Translations under genes and position numbers: made by a program
In this document: in pieces, positions 6,619-8,084 of the stretch
Layout: each line of letters starts with the position of its first letter
Numbering within the stretch: position 1 is the stretch's first letter
The notes under the pieces: generated by a model
What the model saw: the letters and a program-made list of their open reading frames with translations, nothing else
Databases searched by the model: none
Told to the model about the DNA's origin: nothing
Assembly (NCBI GenBank): GCA_937906485.1
Contig: CALCYB010000104.1
Coordinates: forward strand, 1 to 8,084
Reading direction: 5' to 3'
From: an uncultured Rikenellaceae bacterium
GTDB lineage: Bacteria; Bacteroidota; Bacteroidia; Bacteroidales; UBA932
Length of the DNA stretch: 8,084 nt

Positions 6619-7707
6619 CTATTGATCAGGACTGGTTAAGACATGGTATACAAACTGGCCTCGACCAACAAATCCATTTGCATTCATCGGCACAAAGATG
6701 AAATAGTCGTTCCAGCCTTTCTCAAACCATACATCCTCAGTATAGGTTCCTTCTGCCAGAAAAGGAGAATAAGTCACAATACCGTCACCCCACGGGACTG
6801 TTAAGTAATACCACACCTTCTCTTCCAGATCCGACACACTATACTCTTCATCTGATTCAGACCTGCGCGCAATCACTATTGCTACTATCTCTGTATAATC
6901 TCCCCATTCCATAGTAAAAGTAAAACCATCTGTTTTGACCGTATCTATACTAACCGATAACGGACCGGGCAATTCGAGACTGTCGTATTCTGGGGTTTCC
7001 AGCTCGAAGGTATAACTGCTTTGATACTCCTGGTTTTTGTCGAGCATCGCGACCCCTACTATATACTTAGTATCCGCTGTAAGTTTATACAACAGCATTT
7101 TCCCAGTTTCACCATCAGAGAGTGGTGTTCCTCGCTTCAAGTGCCTTTTTACCTTATCTTCCATTTCTTTTCCCGAATCAGACTCGGGTTCAATCCATAC
7201 AACTGACACCTTGTCACATTTGCTCGGATTAAATATACGAACCCGATACTCCAGATAAACACAATTATAGGAAAGAATTTCTATCCCACCATATCCGCAG
7301 ATTACAGGGAACGCTATCGTTTCCCCTTTTCGGCCATATTCTGAAACAGGTCGCGCATATAACATAAAGCTCCCGGTGCTGGGTGTTTTCAATTGTATTG
7401 CATGCTCCGATACAGGCACTGTAGTTATTGTTTCACATTCATCCATGTCAAACACAAAACCTTCCTCCATTGTTTCAATATACGGAACAAAGGCACATTC
7501 CACAGTTTTTGTCGTTGACCCTCCCGCAAATCGGACAAACACAGAGAGGCTATCCGCAGTAATCTGTTCTCCACTTAAGGTCAATTGAGACAAATCTTCA
7601 TCAGGAACAGGGGGTTCCGGCGGAGTTTCCTTTTCACAGCAGGCAACCGGCAATAGCATAGCAGAGATCAATAAGAGTAGGAATAGGTCGGTAAATCTTT
7701 TCTTCAT
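6619..7707 (-). CDS. Lipoprotein with three similar beta-sandwich-like (FN3-like) units, function unknown
   Basis: The 362-residue protein begins with a lipoprotein signal: MKKR, a Leu-rich core (8-19), then VACC with the modified cysteine at 23 or 24. It is followed by an acidic, proline-rich tail (CEKETPPEPPVPDED), which resembles surface-lipoprotein export signals in Bacteroidota. The rest divides into three units at about 41-137, 138-240 and 245-360. Each ends with a comparable strand pair: FMLYARPVSEYGRKGETIAF, YIVGVAMLDKNQEYQSSYTF and YFIFVPMNANGFVGRGQFVY. This pattern fits FN3/Ig-like sandwich folds. No catalytic motif or known binding module is apparent, so a structural or ligand-binding role at the cell surface is only an inference. 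It starts 27 bp after the broken small gene, so the two were probably cotranscribed. The coding sequence is visibly more AT-rich than the left half of the window. Confidence 0.78.
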   Translation of the reverse strand: MKKRFTDLFLLLLISAMLLPVACCEKETPPEPPVPDEDLSQLTLSGEQITADSLSVFVRFAGGSTTKTVECAFVPYIETMEEGFVFDMDECETITTVPVSEHAIQLKTPSTGSFMLYARPVSEYGRKGETIAFPVICGYGGIEILSYNCVYLEYRVRIFNPSKCDKVSVVWIEPESDSGKEMEDKVKRHLKRGTPLSDGETGKMLLYKLTADTKYIVGVAMLDKNQEYQSSYTFELETPEYDSLELPGPLSVSIDTVKTDGFTFTMEWGDYTEIVAIVIARRSESDEEYSVSDLEEKVWYYLTVPWGDGIVTYSPFLAEGTYTEDVWFEKGWNDYFIFVPMNANGFVGRGQFVYHVLTSPDQ

Positions 7708-7734
7708 ATGAATGTGTTTTATATTGTTAATCAG

Positions 7735-7977
7735 TTATAAGCTTATCCAAAATTCTCCCCAGAATACCCGGTCATCTTCAGTATAGATGGTGATGGTGTA
7801 ATAGCCGGGAGAATTCCTTCAAGTATTAAAATCGGGGCACCGATTAGGGCGCTGTAAAGTATCCCCTTTTTCTGTGATGGGAATATCAATGACATTTCCT
7901 CCCCGCGAGAAAGCTTTAGAGGAAAACAACAACATGACACCTATAAAGGCAATAAGAAAGAGAGAAAGTCGTTTCAT
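7735..7977 (-). pseudogene. Broken small secreted protein gene (possibly DUF3244-like)
   Basis: From an ATG at 7977 one frame encodes a signal peptide (MKRLSLFLIAFIGVMLLFSS, then KAFS). The mature start contains VIDIPITEKGDTLQRPNR (29-46), then hits TGA at codon 53 (7821-7819). The same frame resumes and gives SPGYYTITIYTEDD (56-69) and RVFWGEFWISL (70-80) before TAA at 7737-7735. The second part looks like the terminal strands of small Bacteroidota secreted proteins (GxYTI...yxGeF). Those are usually over 100 residues, so the middle also seems to be missing. A neighbouring frame reads GAPILILEG across the stop, so a frameshift pair is another explanation. If the first frame alone is expressed, it yields a 52-residue secreted peptide. 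Assignment to DUF3244 is a resemblance, not a match I could test. Confidence 0.5.
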
Positions 7978-8084
7978 TTTATCTTGGTTTTTGAGTTATT
8001 TCTCTCGCAAGTTACGAAGAAGAACTAAAAAAACCTCTGACAAATGAAATTTTATTAAAATTGTAGTTTGCTGAATACCAATAA
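7978..8084. other. AT-rich leader region at the right edge, no gene seen
   Basis: About 107 bp upstream of the broken small gene, reaching the window edge. It is strongly AT-rich and presumably holds the promoter for the minus-strand set to its left. I found no promoter with both elements at acceptable spacing, no hairpin with a T tract, and no RNA gene. Confidence 0.4.

Noticed and set aside
7819..7821. TGA as a recoded Trp or selenocysteine codon
   Set aside because: Intact genes here use TGG for Trp. No selenocysteine-type stem-loop is apparent, and stop reassignment is not expected in this phylum. Gene decay is simpler.
7743..7940. 65-residue reading frame on the minus strand starting MSCCCFPL
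   Set aside because: It starts inside the signal-peptide codons of the better frame and has no signal or domain of its own. It is only of interest as a possible frameshift partner over the stop at 7819-7821.

Overview
The window looks like chromosomal DNA from a member of the Bacteroidota, most likely a host-associated Bacteroidales. The evidence is the GroES/GroEL sequence type, a divergent nhaD next to groESL, AT-rich leaders without Shine-Dalgarno sequences, candidate promoters resembling the TTTG / TAnnTTTG class, and secreted products (GH33 sialidase, a lipoprotein with an acidic tail after its cysteine, and an outer-membrane barrel protein). I cannot name the genus. No tRNA, rRNA, CRISPR array or insertion sequence is visible.

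Layout, left to right. (1) Positions 1-1297, + strand: the 3' part of a sialidase gene whose 5' end lies outside the window; all expected catalytic residues are present. (2) Positions 1283-3562, - strand: a tight set, nhaD (Na+/H+ antiporter) then tadA (tRNA adenosine deaminase) then a YqaA-type VTT membrane protein, with gaps of 6 and 3 bp. Its last gene overlaps the sialidase tail by 15 bp, end to end. (3) Positions 3563-3677: a compact divergent control region holding plausible overlapping promoters for nhaD and groES. (4) Positions 3678-5617, + strand: the groES-groEL chaperonin operon, closed by a strong hairpin terminator at 5641-5676 that probably also serves the convergent gene to its right. 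(5) Positions 5699-7977, - strand: a more AT-rich segment of cell-envelope genes. In transcription order these are a broken small secreted-protein gene (7977-7735), a 362-residue lipoprotein with three similar beta-sandwich-like units, and a 277-residue protein combining a signal peptide, two internal hydrophobic segments and a beta-barrel-like C-terminus.

The groESL, nhaD and tadA genes are housekeeping functions with ordinary sequences. The left and right edges (sialidase, lipoprotein, barrel protein, decayed small gene) are accessory and relate to the cell envelope. I found no convincing undescribed system. The points most worth a second look are the decayed small gene, the triplicated lipoprotein, the odd architecture of the barrel protein, and the overlapping divergent promoters.
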